From Wenyingzhuangia aestuarii (lineage in GTDB: Bacteria; Bacteroidota; Bacteroidia; Flavobacteriales; Flavobacteriaceae): a DNA stretch of 64,000 nucleotides. Below the pieces are notes generated by a model. That model saw only the letters and a program-made list of their open reading frames with translations, did not search any database and had not been told where the DNA came from. The stretch lies in contig NZ_JAATJG010000010.1 in assembly GCF_011927765.1 (NCBI RefSeq), positions 62,001 through 126,000 on the forward strand, given 5' to 3'. Position numbers and translations under genes: made by a program. Positions 53,341-62,460 of the stretch are shown here, piece after piece; position 1 is the stretch's first letter; each line of letters opens with the position of its first letter.

Positions 53341-54393
53341 TTAGATTTGACTTAACACTAATGTAATAGCAGTATCTGTTGAACTTTGTAAAGTTATAGT
53401 GCTACTAGAATAGTTGGTTACTGTCCAGGCATCATTTAACAATTCAAAATTAGCATTCCCTGAAAATTCCATAGTTAAAAATACATCTGTTTTAGAAGCT
53501 ACAGAAAAAGTACCTTCTACTTTTTCTACCAAAGCATTAGATGTGTTTGTAGCAGTACAAGTTAAATCGTTTGCAAAATCTATGGTATAATTTGCATAAT
53601 TAGTAGTGCTATCTACTCCTGTATTTACATATGATTGTACCTTAAAAGTACCATCAACTAGAATTCCTTCTAATGCTTCTGCATCTTCTTCAGCTTCTTC
53701 CATGGTATCATCATTTTCTAAACAATCAGTAATGTATGACTTAAACTCAGCATCACTTGTAATATTTACTTCGGTTTGGTTACTTAATGTAGCTGTAATA
53801 GGGTATTTAACAGAGAATTTTTCATCATCTCCAAAATTACTCATATAAGTATACAATTCTTGATCAGATTTTAACACCGTACTACTTGTTTGTTCTAGGC
53901 TTAAATTATAAGTTAAAATGGTAATAGGATACTTAATATTTAAACAATTGATCGCATTTTCTTTTTCTGCTTCTGCTCTGGCACAAGTATCCATGATAGC
54001 ATTGTACTCTGTTTGATTCGCTACCTGTACTTCTGTATAGTTGCTTAGTTTTACATTGATGGGAAACTGAAAAGTAATGTTGTCATTATCGTTTGTAATT
54101 TCTCCTAAAATATTTAAAACCAATTCATAATCAAGTTCACTAATTAATGTAACTTTTTGATTGTTCACAAAGGCTGTTACTGGTAATAAAATAGAAGAAC
54201 AAGAATTCCCGTCTAAAAAATCATCAAAGCTACCATCGTACATAGCAGAACGCTCTAAATTAGTAGCCGTTTCTGAATTGGCAGAATTGGTGTTTGGATT
54301 TTGTCCGTTTTCTTCATTAATTTCTTTTTGACACGAAACTAATCCTAAAAAAGAAAAAAACATGATGGCTGTAATTAATTTAAAAGTTTTCAT
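53341..54393 (-). CDS. lipoprotein with four internal repeats and a lipocalin-like C-terminal domain
   Basis: This 350-residue protein has lipobox LVSC. Residues ~68-228 contain four copies of a ~32-residue unit with the pattern xxPITxxLSNxTEVxVxxxxEYxxxxxxC: LLPVTAFVNNQKVTL, FPINVKLSNYTEVQV, YPITILTYNLSLEQ and YPITATLSNQTEVNI. Residues ~232-350 look like a small lipocalin-type beta barrel. I do not recognise the family. It is divergent from the ECF sigma gene (197 bp away), so it may be part of that regulon, and it is separated from the metzincin-like gene by a terminator. Confidence 0.65.
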   Translation of the reverse strand: MKTFKLITAIMFFSFLGLVSCQKEINEENGQNPNTNSANSETATNLERSAMYDGSFDDFLDGNSCSSILLPVTAFVNNQKVTLISELDYELVLNILGEITNDNDNITFQFPINVKLSNYTEVQVANQTEYNAIMDTCARAEAEKENAINCLNIKYPITILTYNLSLEQTSSTVLKSDQELYTYMSNFGDDEKFSVKYPITATLSNQTEVNITSDAEFKSYITDCLENDDTMEEAEEDAEALEGILVDGTFKVQSYVNTGVDSTTNYANYTIDFANDLTCTATNTSNALVEKVEGTFSVASKTDVFLTMEFSGNANFELLNDAWTVTNYSSSTITLQSSTDTAITLVLSQI

Positions 54394-54554
54394 AATACTT
54401 AAAATATTTTGGGTTAAATTTTATAAGCGATTTTTTCGCCTTTCTGTATTTAAGACTCTTAAGCTTAAATCTACCCTATAGTTTTTTTGTTTTTTTTGAT
54501 GAAAAAAATATAATTACCTGAAAATGTGTGAATCATAGATGAATTTTTTATTCC

Positions 54555-54562
54555 TACTTTTG
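54555..54562 (+). promoter_or_regulatory. -7 element of the ECF sigma gene
   Basis: TACTTTTG fits TAnnTTTG and lies 28 bp before the chosen ATG at 54590. An in-frame ATG at 54539 would lie upstream of this promoter. Confidence 0.55.
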
Positions 54563-54589
54563 TGCAAATCTACATTATATAGAGAATTT

Positions 54590-55111
54590 ATGAAGAAACC
54601 AAAGCATAAACTTTGCGAAGAATCTTATTTTAATAGCTTTTATCTAAAGCATATTCAGGCAGTAAGTAATTTTGCTTTTTATAAATGTGGAAACAATGCT
54701 GCTTCTTTAGATTTGGTACAAGATGCCTTTGCTAAAATATGGGAAAATTGTGCTAAGATTGATTTTGAAAAAGCAAAGACCTACTTATTTACAACAGTAA
54801 ATAATTTATTTTTAAATACCATAAGGCATCAAAAGGTAGTAATGTCTTATGCAAAAGAATCTCCCTATATAGATAAAACGAATCTTAATCCTGAGTATAT
54901 AATGGAAGAGGAGGAGTTTAAACAAAAACTATTAACAACTATTGCAGATTTAAGCGAAGAACAAAGAGAAGTTTTTTTATTAAACAGAATAGAAGGAAAA
55001 AAATATAGAGAAATAGCAGAATTGCTAGGGATATCACAAAAAACAGTAGAAAAAAGAATGTCTTTAGCCTTAAAATTTCTGCGTAATAAAATAGATAAAG
55101 TAAATATTTAA
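54590..55111 (+). CDS. ECF sigma factor (FecI-like)
   Basis: This 173-residue sigma-70 family protein has region 2 (YFNSFYLKHIQAVSNFAFYK...LVQDAFAKIWEN) and region 4 (LTTIADLSEEQREVFLLNRIEGKKYREIAELLGISQKTVEKRMSLALKFLR pattern). I chose the ATG at 54590 (MKKPKHKL) because a Bacteroidota -7 box lies at 54555-54562; an upstream in-frame ATG at 54539 precedes it. It is followed by a FecR-type anti-sigma factor and a TonB receptor with an STN domain, so it should respond to a ligand sensed at the cell surface. Confidence 0.93.
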   Translation: MKKPKHKLCEESYFNSFYLKHIQAVSNFAFYKCGNNAASLDLVQDAFAKIWENCAKIDFEKAKTYLFTTVNNLFLNTIRHQKVVMSYAKESPYIDKTNLNPEYIMEEEEFKQKLLTTIADLSEEQREVFLLNRIEGKKYREIAELLGISQKTVEKRMSLALKFLRNKIDKVNI

Positions 55112-55167
55112 ACCCTAGTATAGGGTATTCTACAGTATAGGTGTCTTAATTATAGAAAGCATTGATA

Positions 55168-56082
55168 ATGAATAAAGAAAATGACATATTAAAATGGTTT
55201 GAGGGAGAAATTTCTACAGAAAAGATGGAACAAAAGTATCCTGATGAAGATTTTTCAACCCTTAAAAAAGCAGGTTTTTATGCAAAGCAAATAGAAACTC
55301 CAAAAATTGATGCCGAAAAAGCATTGGAACAGTTTAAAACCAGATCTTTTCATAAAAAAGAAACCAAAGTAGTTTCTTTGAATACTCAGTTATTCTTAAA
55401 AATAGCAGCTATTTTAGTTTTGATATTTGGAGTTTCATACTTTTTCTTTTTTAGCAATACAGAAGTTTATAGAACAGAAATTGCTCAAACAGAAACCTTA
55501 TTTTTACCTGATAATTCTGAGGTTGTGTTAAATGCACAATCTAAATTAAATTACAATAAAAAAGAATGGCAAAATAACAGAACGTTAAAGCTAAATGGAG
55601 AAGCTTTTTTTAAAGTAACCAAAGGAAACAAATTTACAGTTCTTACCAATTCAGGAAGTATTCAGGTACTAGGAACGCAATTTAATGTAAAAGAGCGTGA
55701 ACGTTATTTTGAAGTTCAATGTTATGAGGGTTCAGTAAGTGTAACATACCAGCAGAATAAAACAATTTTATTACCAGGGAAATCTTTTAGAGTGTTGAAT
55801 GGAAAAGTTGTTAGTGCAAAAGATTTTAATAACGAAAACCCATCGTGGTTAGCACAAGAAACTACTTTTGAGAATGTTCCTTTATGGCAAGTAATTAACG
55901 AACTAGAAATACAATACAATATAAAAATAGAGGCTAAAACGGTAGATGTAACTAAAATGTTTACAGGAAGTTTTACACATACCAATCAAAATATAGCCTT
56001 GCAATCGGTAACCATTCCACTTAAATTAAGTTATAAAATACAAGGAGATAAAGTTGAGTTTTATGACTATGAAACAAAGTAA
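55168..56082 (+). CDS. FecR-type anti-sigma factor
   Basis: This 304-residue protein has a short cytoplasmic N-terminus with a sigma-binding segment (~5-60), one membrane helix (FLKIAAILVLIFGVSYFFFF, ~74-94), then the periplasmic FecR domain (LPDNSEVVLNAQSKLNYNKKEW, VLGTQFNVKERERYFEVQCYEGSVSVTY) and a C-terminal DUF4974 domain (FENVPLWQVINELEIQYNIKIEA). I chose the ATG at 55168 over a TTG at 55162. It lies 56 bp after the sigma gene, and its 3' end overlaps the receptor gene. Confidence 0.92.
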   Translation: MNKENDILKWFEGEISTEKMEQKYPDEDFSTLKKAGFYAKQIETPKIDAEKALEQFKTRSFHKKETKVVSLNTQLFLKIAAILVLIFGVSYFFFFSNTEVYRTEIAQTETLFLPDNSEVVLNAQSKLNYNKKEWQNNRTLKLNGEAFFKVTKGNKFTVLTNSGSIQVLGTQFNVKERERYFEVQCYEGSVSVTYQQNKTILLPGKSFRVLNGKVVSAKDFNNENPSWLAQETTFENVPLWQVINELEIQYNIKIEAKTVDVTKMFTGSFTHTNQNIALQSVTIPLKLSYKIQGDKVEFYDYETK

Positions 56083-58597
56083 ACTGTTATTTATTTTATG
56101 TGTTGCCTATAGTTGTTTTTCTTTTGCCATTCCAAGGCAAGAAAAAATACAACTCATTCATCTACTTCCTAAATTAGAAGCTAAGTTTGATGTAAAGTTT
56201 TCTTATGCTGTAGAAGATGTAACCGAAGTTTGGGTAACAACCCCAAATGAAAATTTTACCTTAAAGCAAGTTGTAGCTTTTTTAAATAGCTCTACCATTT
56301 TAAATTTTAAGTTTTTAACAGAGCGTTATATTACAGTGTCTACTTTGCAAAAAACAATAACTATTTGTGGAGTTTTAAGAACTAAAAATAAAGCCCCCAT
56401 TGTTGGAGCTTCTGTAATGGTTGTTAATACAGGCAAAGGAATAGTAACCAATGTAAATGGGAACTTTAAATTAGAAAATATTGATGTAAATGCAGATATA
56501 CGTATTTCTTATTTTGGGTATCAAACTTTAAATTTAAAAGCAAAAGAAATAAGAACTTGTAAAGAAATTGAGTTATTAGAACAGGCAGAAATGCTAAATC
56601 CAATAGTAATATCTAAGTTTTTAACTACGGGTTTACAAAAACGCATGGATGGTAGTACTGTTTTAAATACAGAAAAGTTTGGAGTTTTACCAGGGCTTAC
56701 AGATCCAGATGTCTTACAATCTATTCAGGCATTACCAGGGGTAGAAAGTGTAAACGAAAGCATAGCTAACATCAATGTACGAGGTGGGAGTAATGATCAG
56801 AATTTAATTCTTTGGGATGGAATTAAAATGTATCATGCAGGACATTTTTTTGGATTGATTTCTGCCTACAATCCTAATTTAACTAATAAAGTAGTGGTTA
56901 CTAAAAACGGAACTTCTAGTGAGTTTAGTGATGGAGTTTCTAGTACCATTAACATGTTTACAAAGGATGAAATAGGAAAAGAAATTAAAGGAGGTTTTGG
57001 ATTAAACCTATTAAATACAGATGCTTTTTTAGAAATTCCCATTAGTAAAAAAATGGCTGTTCATGTTTCCGGAAGACGATCTTTTACCGATGTGTACACC
57101 TCTCCAACTTACAATACGTATTTTAAAAGAAGTTTTCAGGATAGTCAATTAACCAATACTGAAAATATTAATGAAAGCAATAAATCTTCAGACTTTTACT
57201 TTTATGATTATACGGCCAAATTGTTGTATTACATCAATTCAAAACACAAAATAAGAGCCAATATCATCGGGATTTATAACAATCTAGATTATTTAGAAAG
57301 TTATACGGATGCTCAAAACCAAACAACTTCTAAAACCAATAATTTACAACAGCAAAATTTTGGAGCAGGTTTTCAATGGAATGCCATTTGGACGAGTAAA
57401 TTCACCACAGATGTTGTGGCTTTTTACTCAAAATACAATATTGATGCAGTGGATTATAGAATAGAATCCGATCAAAAATTAACCCAAGCCAATGAGGTGA
57501 TAGAAACGGGTCTAAAGTTGAATACGAGGTATAAAATCCATCAGAATGTATCTTTTTTAAATGGATATCAATTTAGCGAAACTGGAATTTTAAATCAGAC
57601 TACGGTAAATCTTCCTTCTTATTCAAAAACCAAAAAAGATGTTTTGTTAAATCATGCCTTGTTTAGCGAAATTGAATTTAACAACAGAAATACTTATATA
57701 AGACTAGGGCTTAGAGTCAATTATTTTCAAAAGTTTAACAAGTTTATTATAGAGCCTAGGTTAAATTTTAGACAAAAATTAAATAAACAATGGGCTGTAA
57801 AACTTCAGGGTGAGTTTAAAAATCAATCTGCTACTCAGGTGATTGATTTTCAAGATAATTTTTTAGGAGTTGAAAAAAGACGTTGGATTTTAGCCAACAA
57901 TCAAGACATTCCAATTTCTAAAAGTAAACAAGGTTCTTTAGGGTTGGAATATCATCATCATAATTGGGTCTTAAGTACTGATGGGTTTTACAAACTTGTT
58001 GATGGGATTACGGCTTCTAATCAAGGATTTTACAATAGTTTTCAAAACCTAAGTGCCACGGGAAGTTACCAAGTAAAAGGAATAGAGTTTTTAGTCAATA
58101 AAACAGCACATAAATACAGTACTTGGTTTAGTTATACATATAGTGTAAATCAATATGAGTTTAAGAGCTTTATCCCTTCAGTTTTTCCAAATAATGTAGA
58201 TATCAAACACTCTGTTTCTATGGCTTTTAATTATTACTTGTTAGAAAACTTAGAACTTTCTTTGGGAGGAATTTTAAGGTCTGGACAACCCTATACTAAG
58301 CCCATTGAGGGAGAAGAAACCATTCAGAACGGAAACAATACGGTTGTGAATTACGATGTGCCAAACAATGAAAACTTAGCAAGTTTTATGAGGTTAGATG
58401 CTTCGTTAAAATATCATTTTAAATGGTCTAACTCCATTAAGAGTTCTTTAATTGTAGGAGTGATGAATGTTACCAATAGAGAAAACATCATCAATAGATA
58501 TTACCAAGTAGATCCTAATAATTCAGGTGTTGCTATTCAAGTAAATCATAAATCCTTAGGATTTATGCCTAATGTGAGTTTAAGAATTAAGTTTTAA
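56069..58597 (+). CDS. TonB-dependent receptor with STN signalling domain
   Basis: This outer-membrane protein of ~842 residues (chosen start MKQSKLLF at 56069, which overlaps the FecR gene's end by 14 bp) has a signal peptide, an STN domain at ~15-90 (KIQLIHLLPKLEAKFDVKFSYAVED), a carboxypeptidase-like domain at ~95-175 (ICGVLRTKNKAPIVGASVMVV), a plug at ~195-310 (VLQSIQALPGVESVNESIANINVRGGSNDQN) and a barrel ending SLRIKF. The STN domain contacts the FecR-type anti-sigma factor, so ligand binding should switch on the ECF sigma factor. No SusD partner is present. The ligand is unknown. Confidence 0.93.
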   Translation: MKQSKLLFILCVAYSCFSFAIPRQEKIQLIHLLPKLEAKFDVKFSYAVEDVTEVWVTTPNENFTLKQVVAFLNSSTILNFKFLTERYITVSTLQKTITICGVLRTKNKAPIVGASVMVVNTGKGIVTNVNGNFKLENIDVNADIRISYFGYQTLNLKAKEIRTCKEIELLEQAEMLNPIVISKFLTTGLQKRMDGSTVLNTEKFGVLPGLTDPDVLQSIQALPGVESVNESIANINVRGGSNDQNLILWDGIKMYHAGHFFGLISAYNPNLTNKVVVTKNGTSSEFSDGVSSTINMFTKDEIGKEIKGGFGLNLLNTDAFLEIPISKKMAVHVSGRRSFTDVYTSPTYNTYFKRSFQDSQLTNTENINESNKSSDFYFYDYTAKLLYYINSKHKIRANIIGIYNNLDYLESYTDAQNQTTSKTNNLQQQNFGAGFQWNAIWTSKFTTDVVAFYSKYNIDAVDYRIESDQKLTQANEVIETGLKLNTRYKIHQNVSFLNGYQFSETGILNQTTVNLPSYSKTKKDVLLNHALFSEIEFNNRNTYIRLGLRVNYFQKFNKFIIEPRLNFRQKLNKQWAVKLQGEFKNQSATQVIDFQDNFLGVEKRRWILANNQDIPISKSKQGSLGLEYHHHNWVLSTDGFYKLVDGITASNQGFYNSFQNLSATGSYQVKGIEFLVNKTAHKYSTWFSYTYSVNQYEFKSFIPSVFPNNVDIKHSVSMAFNYYLLENLELSLGGILRSGQPYTKPIEGEETIQNGNNTVVNYDVPNNENLASFMRLDASLKYHFKWSNSIKSSLIVGVMNVTNRENIINRYYQVDPNNSGVAIQVNHKSLGFMPNVSLRIKF

Positions 58598-58717
58598 GAA
58601 TACTTGTCAATCCATAGAATCGATTGTATTTTTATAAAAAGATTAACATCTTGTTTGCTTTGTATTCAAGTAGAATAGATTGATTATAAATGCGTTTAAA
58701 TAAAAAGATAAAATACT

Positions 58718-59395
58718 ATGTCTATTACCATTCAGCCCTCAATTTTTAAGTTTTTAAATACATTAAAAGAAAACAATACCAGAGAATGGTTTGCAGAAAA
58801 TAAAGCTTGGTTTGTAGAAGAGGAAAATCATTTAAAATCTTTTTTTACCAAAGTAATGGACGGTTTAAAAGAAGAGGATGATATTGAGAGTATGAAAGCA
58901 TATCGTATTTATAGAGATGTTCGTTTTTCTAAAGACAAATCTCCTTATAAAATTTACAGAAGTTGTAGTTTTAAAAGAGCTACAGAAGCTTTAAGAGGAG
59001 GTTATCATGTAGAAATTACTCCTGGAGGTTCTTTTCTAGCCTGTGGTTTTTGGCAACCTAATAAAGAAGATTTGTTAAGAATTAGAAAGGAGTTTGAATT
59101 GGATGCGAGTGAAATTAATGAGATTATAAACGCTGTAGCAGTACAAAAAATATTTGGTGGGTTTCACCAAGGGGAAGCTCTTAAAACAGCACCTAAAGGT
59201 TTTGATAAAGAACACGAAGCCATAGAATTAATTCGTAAAAAAGACTTTATGTTGTTGCGTAAATTTACAGATGCTGAGGTTCTATCAGATGATTTTTACA
59301 ATCAAATAATGTTGTCTTTTAAAGCTGCTAGACCTTATTTAGACTATATGAGCGATGTGCTAACAACCAATTTAAATGGGGAGTCTATTATTTAG
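58718..59395 (+). CDS. DUF2461 family protein
   Basis: This 225-residue soluble protein matches DUF2461/TIGR02453 by its features FLKFLKENNTREWFAENK, YRIYRDVRFSKDKSPYKIYRSCSF and YHVEITPGGSFLACGFWQP. The function is unknown. The 3' end overlaps the convergent gene at 59388 by 8 bp, and an 8-bp stem covers both stop codons. Confidence 0.9.
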   Translation: MSITIQPSIFKFLNTLKENNTREWFAENKAWFVEEENHLKSFFTKVMDGLKEEDDIESMKAYRIYRDVRFSKDKSPYKIYRSCSFKRATEALRGGYHVEITPGGSFLACGFWQPNKEDLLRIRKEFELDASEINEIINAVAVQKIFGGFHQGEALKTAPKGFDKEHEAIELIRKKDFMLLRKFTDAEVLSDDFYNQIMLSFKAARPYLDYMSDVLTTNLNGESII

Positions 59396-59400
59396 ACTCC
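59380..59400. other. hairpin at overlapping convergent 3' ends
   Basis: A perfect 8-bp stem GGAGTCTA / TAGACTCC has loop TTATT. It includes the stop codons of the DUF2461 gene and the convergent gene. It has no T tract, so it might be a boundary structure or simply a coding coincidence. Confidence 0.45.
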
Positions 59401-60194
59401 TGATGCTTAAATGTATTTCCTTTTTTAATAGCTCTGTGATTTTCGTAACATTCTAAAACCGCTTCAATTAATTGTAAATCTGTGGCTTTGCTAATAAAGT
59501 AAGGAGAGTAATTACATTCAGATAACACTTCTGTTAACTGATTCATATCCATTTGTAAATAGTCTAGAATAATTTCTCTATCAAATCTATTGGTTAAGAT
59601 TTCACGAGTAGCATCTTTTTCCTTTAATTCCTTTAAATCCTTTAGTTTTTTAGGCTTTTTACCAAACAAATTGTAAATACCATCTACCGGATTCTGTAAG
59701 GCTTTAATTGCATTTCCAAAACCAGATACCGAAGATTTGGTTTTTCTAACTTCATAAGTCTGTGGCAATCCGTTAATATGAATTCTATTATACTTGTCTT
59801 TAGGAACGTTTTTAATGTCAATATCTAAAACACCTATTAGTTTATGACCTATAACCACCTCTTTTAAATTTTCTATTTTAGGATGTAGTTCAATATTTAA
59901 TTCCGTTCCTTTAGATAAATCTCTTGTAATTTTAAGTTTGATAGATTCATATCCAATATGAGATACTAATAAAGTATCACTTTCTTTAATATCAATTTCA
60001 AACAATCCTTCTTTATCAGATACGGTTCCATCAATATTACTTAAATTTAATAGCGTAGTTCCTTCTACAGAAGTACTATCTACAGCACTAGAAATTTTTC
60101 CTTTTAAGGTAAATTTCATTAGTTCTTGTGAGTAACTAAAGCTAACGGTACATAAAGTTAAAATTAGTACAATATATAAGTTTTTGTTTTTCAT
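59388..60194 (-). CDS. secreted carboxypeptidase-like regulatory-domain protein
   Basis: This 268-residue protein has a signal peptide (~1-22). The carboxypeptidase-like regulatory domain (CarboxypepD_reg-like, ~30-110) is recognisable by FTLKGKISSAVDSTSVEGTTLLNLSN, then SDKEGLFEIDIKESDTLLVSHIGYESIKL. The C-terminal part (~115-268) is helical and charged, of no known family. Such proteins occur near secretion or gliding components in Bacteroidota, but the function is unknown. It lies 10 bp downstream of a second small secreted protein gene on the same strand. Confidence 0.75.
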   Translation of the reverse strand: MKNKNLYIVLILTLCTVSFSYSQELMKFTLKGKISSAVDSTSVEGTTLLNLSNIDGTVSDKEGLFEIDIKESDTLLVSHIGYESIKLKITRDLSKGTELNIELHPKIENLKEVVIGHKLIGVLDIDIKNVPKDKYNRIHINGLPQTYEVRKTKSSVSGFGNAIKALQNPVDGIYNLFGKKPKKLKDLKELKEKDATREILTNRFDREIILDYLQMDMNQLTEVLSECNYSPYFISKATDLQLIEAVLECYENHRAIKKGNTFKHQESK

Positions 60195-60204
60195 GTTGAT
60201 GGGG

Positions 60205-60591
60205 TTATTTAAGAAGATTAGCTCTTCTTTTTCTATAAATAGGTGCTACATATTCAGGATCATTTCTTTGGCACTTGTCTATTTCTTCGGTTACATTAAT
60301 AAATTCTGAATTTATAGTTTCTTTGGTTCCTTTGTCTAAATACCAAAGTGTTAATCTTACTCTTTTACCATCTTTACATCTAAAAGTATATCTACCTGTA
60401 TCGGTTTTCCAACCATCATATAACAAGTCAGATTCGTTGATGTTTTCTCTAACAGGAACTCTAAAATCGTTAAAAACAGAATACTCTTTTTCCATTTTAA
60501 TTTCTAGAGCCGATTTTTTTTGCGAAAAAGCACTTTGAAAAGAAATTAAAATAAATAAGAAACTGGTTAGGTATAAGTAATTGTGTTTCAT
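60205..60591 (-). CDS. small secreted protein of unknown function
   Basis: This 128-residue protein has a signal peptide (~1-23, SAFSQ). The rest is charged with few hydrophobic stretches and two Cys (FRCKDGK, DKCQRND), which may form a disulfide bond. I do not recognise a family. The gene lies between the EEP-family gene (14 bp upstream) and the carboxypeptidase-like gene (10 bp downstream) on the same strand, suggesting a three-gene unit. Confidence 0.6.
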   Translation of the reverse strand: MKHNYLYLTSFLFILISFQSAFSQKKSALEIKMEKEYSVFNDFRVPVRENINESDLLYDGWKTDTGRYTFRCKDGKRVRLTLWYLDKGTKETINSEFINVTEEIDKCQRNDPEYVAPIYRKRRANLLK

Positions 60592-60605
60592 TCAATAAAT
60601 ATAAA

Positions 60606-61607
60606 CTAATTATTCAAGTTGATTCGTGCCATAATAGGGAAATGATCAGACATTTTATCCTTAAATGATGTAAACGAATTTACAGTCATCTTATTGCTAG
60701 GCAAAATAAAATCAATTCTAAAAGGAATAAAATAATTATACGATTTTCCAAAACCAATTCCTGCTTCTACAAATGCATCTTTATGATTCTCCATTAATTG
60801 TTTGTAATTCCAAGAAAATGCTGTGTTGTTAAAATCTCCAGCAATAATAGTTGGATAAGGACATTTTTTTATATGTTCTTTTAACAGTGTTACTTGTTTT
60901 GCTTGTTCTTTAAAAACATCTTTAAATCTTTTAAATAAGGCCTCGTTATTCTGATTCCCATAATGCTCTTTTTGAGTATCCAATCTAAAAGACTGTAGGT
61001 GTACATTATAAACTCTTATAATTTTTTTATTGATTTTTAAATCAACAAAAATAATATTGTTTCCATCTTTTTTAAATAGAAAATTTCCTTTGTTTACAAT
61101 GGGAAATTTAGAATAAATAACCAAATCAGATTTTTTATGATGGTATATTTTAGGGAGCTTAAAGCTTACATTCTTATCATGTTTGTGCTCTTGAATACAA
61201 AGAATATCAGGAGATTGATTATTTACAAAATCACAAATATCTTGTTTAATAGTTGGCGATTTGATCCAGTTAAATCTATTAAACTGTCTAACATTATAGC
61301 TAAATAAGGTAAAATCATCTTTATGTGTCACTTCTTTTTTACCAAAAGAAAATAAAGCTTTGGTGTGTTGAAAACCAATAGCAATAACAATAACAGATAG
61401 TAAAAATTGTTTTTTAAGTTTAACAATCCATAAGACCACAAATATTAAATTAGCAATTAATAAACTTGGATAAGCCAAACTTAAAATGGCAACACTTGGG
61501 TAGTGAATAGGGTTTATGTATGGAATTACATAGGTGATGATTAATAAGGAAGCAACAAAACTATTGATTATAAATAGCATTTTGTCTAGAAAGTGTAAAC
61601 GCTTCAT
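60606..61607 (-). CDS. endonuclease/exonuclease/phosphatase family protein with N-terminal membrane helices
   Basis: This 333-residue protein has three hydrophobic segments (~10-90) and then an EEP domain. Visible motifs are SYNVRQFNRFNW, ILCIQEHKHD with catalytic Glu, GDFNNTAFSW and SDHFPIMARI with catalytic Asp-His. Members cut nucleic acids or phosphoesters such as phospholipids; the membrane anchor suggests an outward-facing or membrane-bound enzyme. It is 3 bp after the first rhomboid gene. Confidence 0.85.
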   Translation of the reverse strand: MKRLHFLDKMLFIINSFVASLLIITYVIPYINPIHYPSVAILSLAYPSLLIANLIFVVLWIVKLKKQFLLSVIVIAIGFQHTKALFSFGKKEVTHKDDFTLFSYNVRQFNRFNWIKSPTIKQDICDFVNNQSPDILCIQEHKHDKNVSFKLPKIYHHKKSDLVIYSKFPIVNKGNFLFKKDGNNIIFVDLKINKKIIRVYNVHLQSFRLDTQKEHYGNQNNEALFKRFKDVFKEQAKQVTLLKEHIKKCPYPTIIAGDFNNTAFSWNYKQLMENHKDAFVEAGIGFGKSYNYFIPFRIDFILPSNKMTVNSFTSFKDKMSDHFPIMARINLNN

Positions 61608-61610
61608 ACC

Positions 61611-62459
61611 TTATTTTTTCCCTTGTTGAAACAAAAAATCTTTTTCCGCTTTAGAAAGAGAATCATATCCTGATTTACTTATTTTATCTAGAATACTATT
61701 AATTTTTTGTTGTGTGTCTTGGCTGTTTGCTTGTTTGTTGGTTTTTCTAGTTGTTGATTTATAACTAGTTTTTAAAGGAGATTTCTTTTTAAATAGATTT
61801 CCCAAAGGGTTTTTAATTTTAAAACTGTTTTGATAGTAAATAGCTAAAAATCCATAAGCAGCACCTCCTAAATGAGCCAAATGTCCACCGGTATTATTGT
61901 CTGCCAAATTGATCAAATCTAATCCTACAAAAATCAAGGCAATTACCCACAATTTTACATAACCAATAAATCTAAATTTTAATTGATAGTTAGGCATGTA
62001 GGTTGTTAAACCAATTAAAATAGCCATAATTCCGGAAGATGCTCCAACCAACGTAGCATTTTGTTGTTGCAAAGCAGGAAAGTAGCTGTAGCTTACCATA
62101 AATAATATACCTCCAAAAATGGTTCCCATTAAGTAAAAATTAAGCAACTTTTTAGGAATAAAATAATCGGTAAATAAATTACCTATATAGAATAAGTAAA
62201 TTAAGTTGAATAGAATGTGAATAAATCCACTATGCATAAAACCATAAGTTACAAGGGTCCATGGTCTAGTTATAAAAGAGTTTAAATCTGCAGGCAAAGC
62301 CAACCACTCAAAAAATACATTTCCTTGAGAACCCATTAACCAACCTAAATTTCCAATAAAATAGGTAAGGATAAAAAGTCCAATGTTTACAAAAATCAGC
62401 TTTTCTACCAAACTACCCGTTTGATATTTGTGCTTTAGTTGCGCTATAATATCTTTCAT
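61611..62459 (-). CDS. rhomboid family intramembrane serine protease (first copy)
   Basis: This 282-residue protein (start MKDIIAQLKHKY at 62459) has six membrane helices. The catalytic Ser lies in VGASSGIMAIL and the His in GGHLAHLGGAAYG. A C-terminal hydrophilic region (~215-282) is rich in Lys, Ser and Gln. The frame is open upstream to 62501, but the chosen ATG starts 2 bp after the preceding rhomboid gene's stop (62461). Rhomboids cleave membrane proteins within the membrane; the target is unknown. Confidence 0.9.
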   Translation of the reverse strand: MKDIIAQLKHKYQTGSLVEKLIFVNIGLFILTYFIGNLGWLMGSQGNVFFEWLALPADLNSFITRPWTLVTYGFMHSGFIHILFNLIYLFYIGNLFTDYFIPKKLLNFYLMGTIFGGILFMVSYSYFPALQQQNATLVGASSGIMAILIGLTTYMPNYQLKFRFIGYVKLWVIALIFVGLDLINLADNNTGGHLAHLGGAAYGFLAIYYQNSFKIKNPLGNLFKKKSPLKTSYKSTTRKTNKQANSQDTQQKINSILDKISKSGYDSLSKAEKDFLFQQGKK

Positions 62460-62460
62460 G

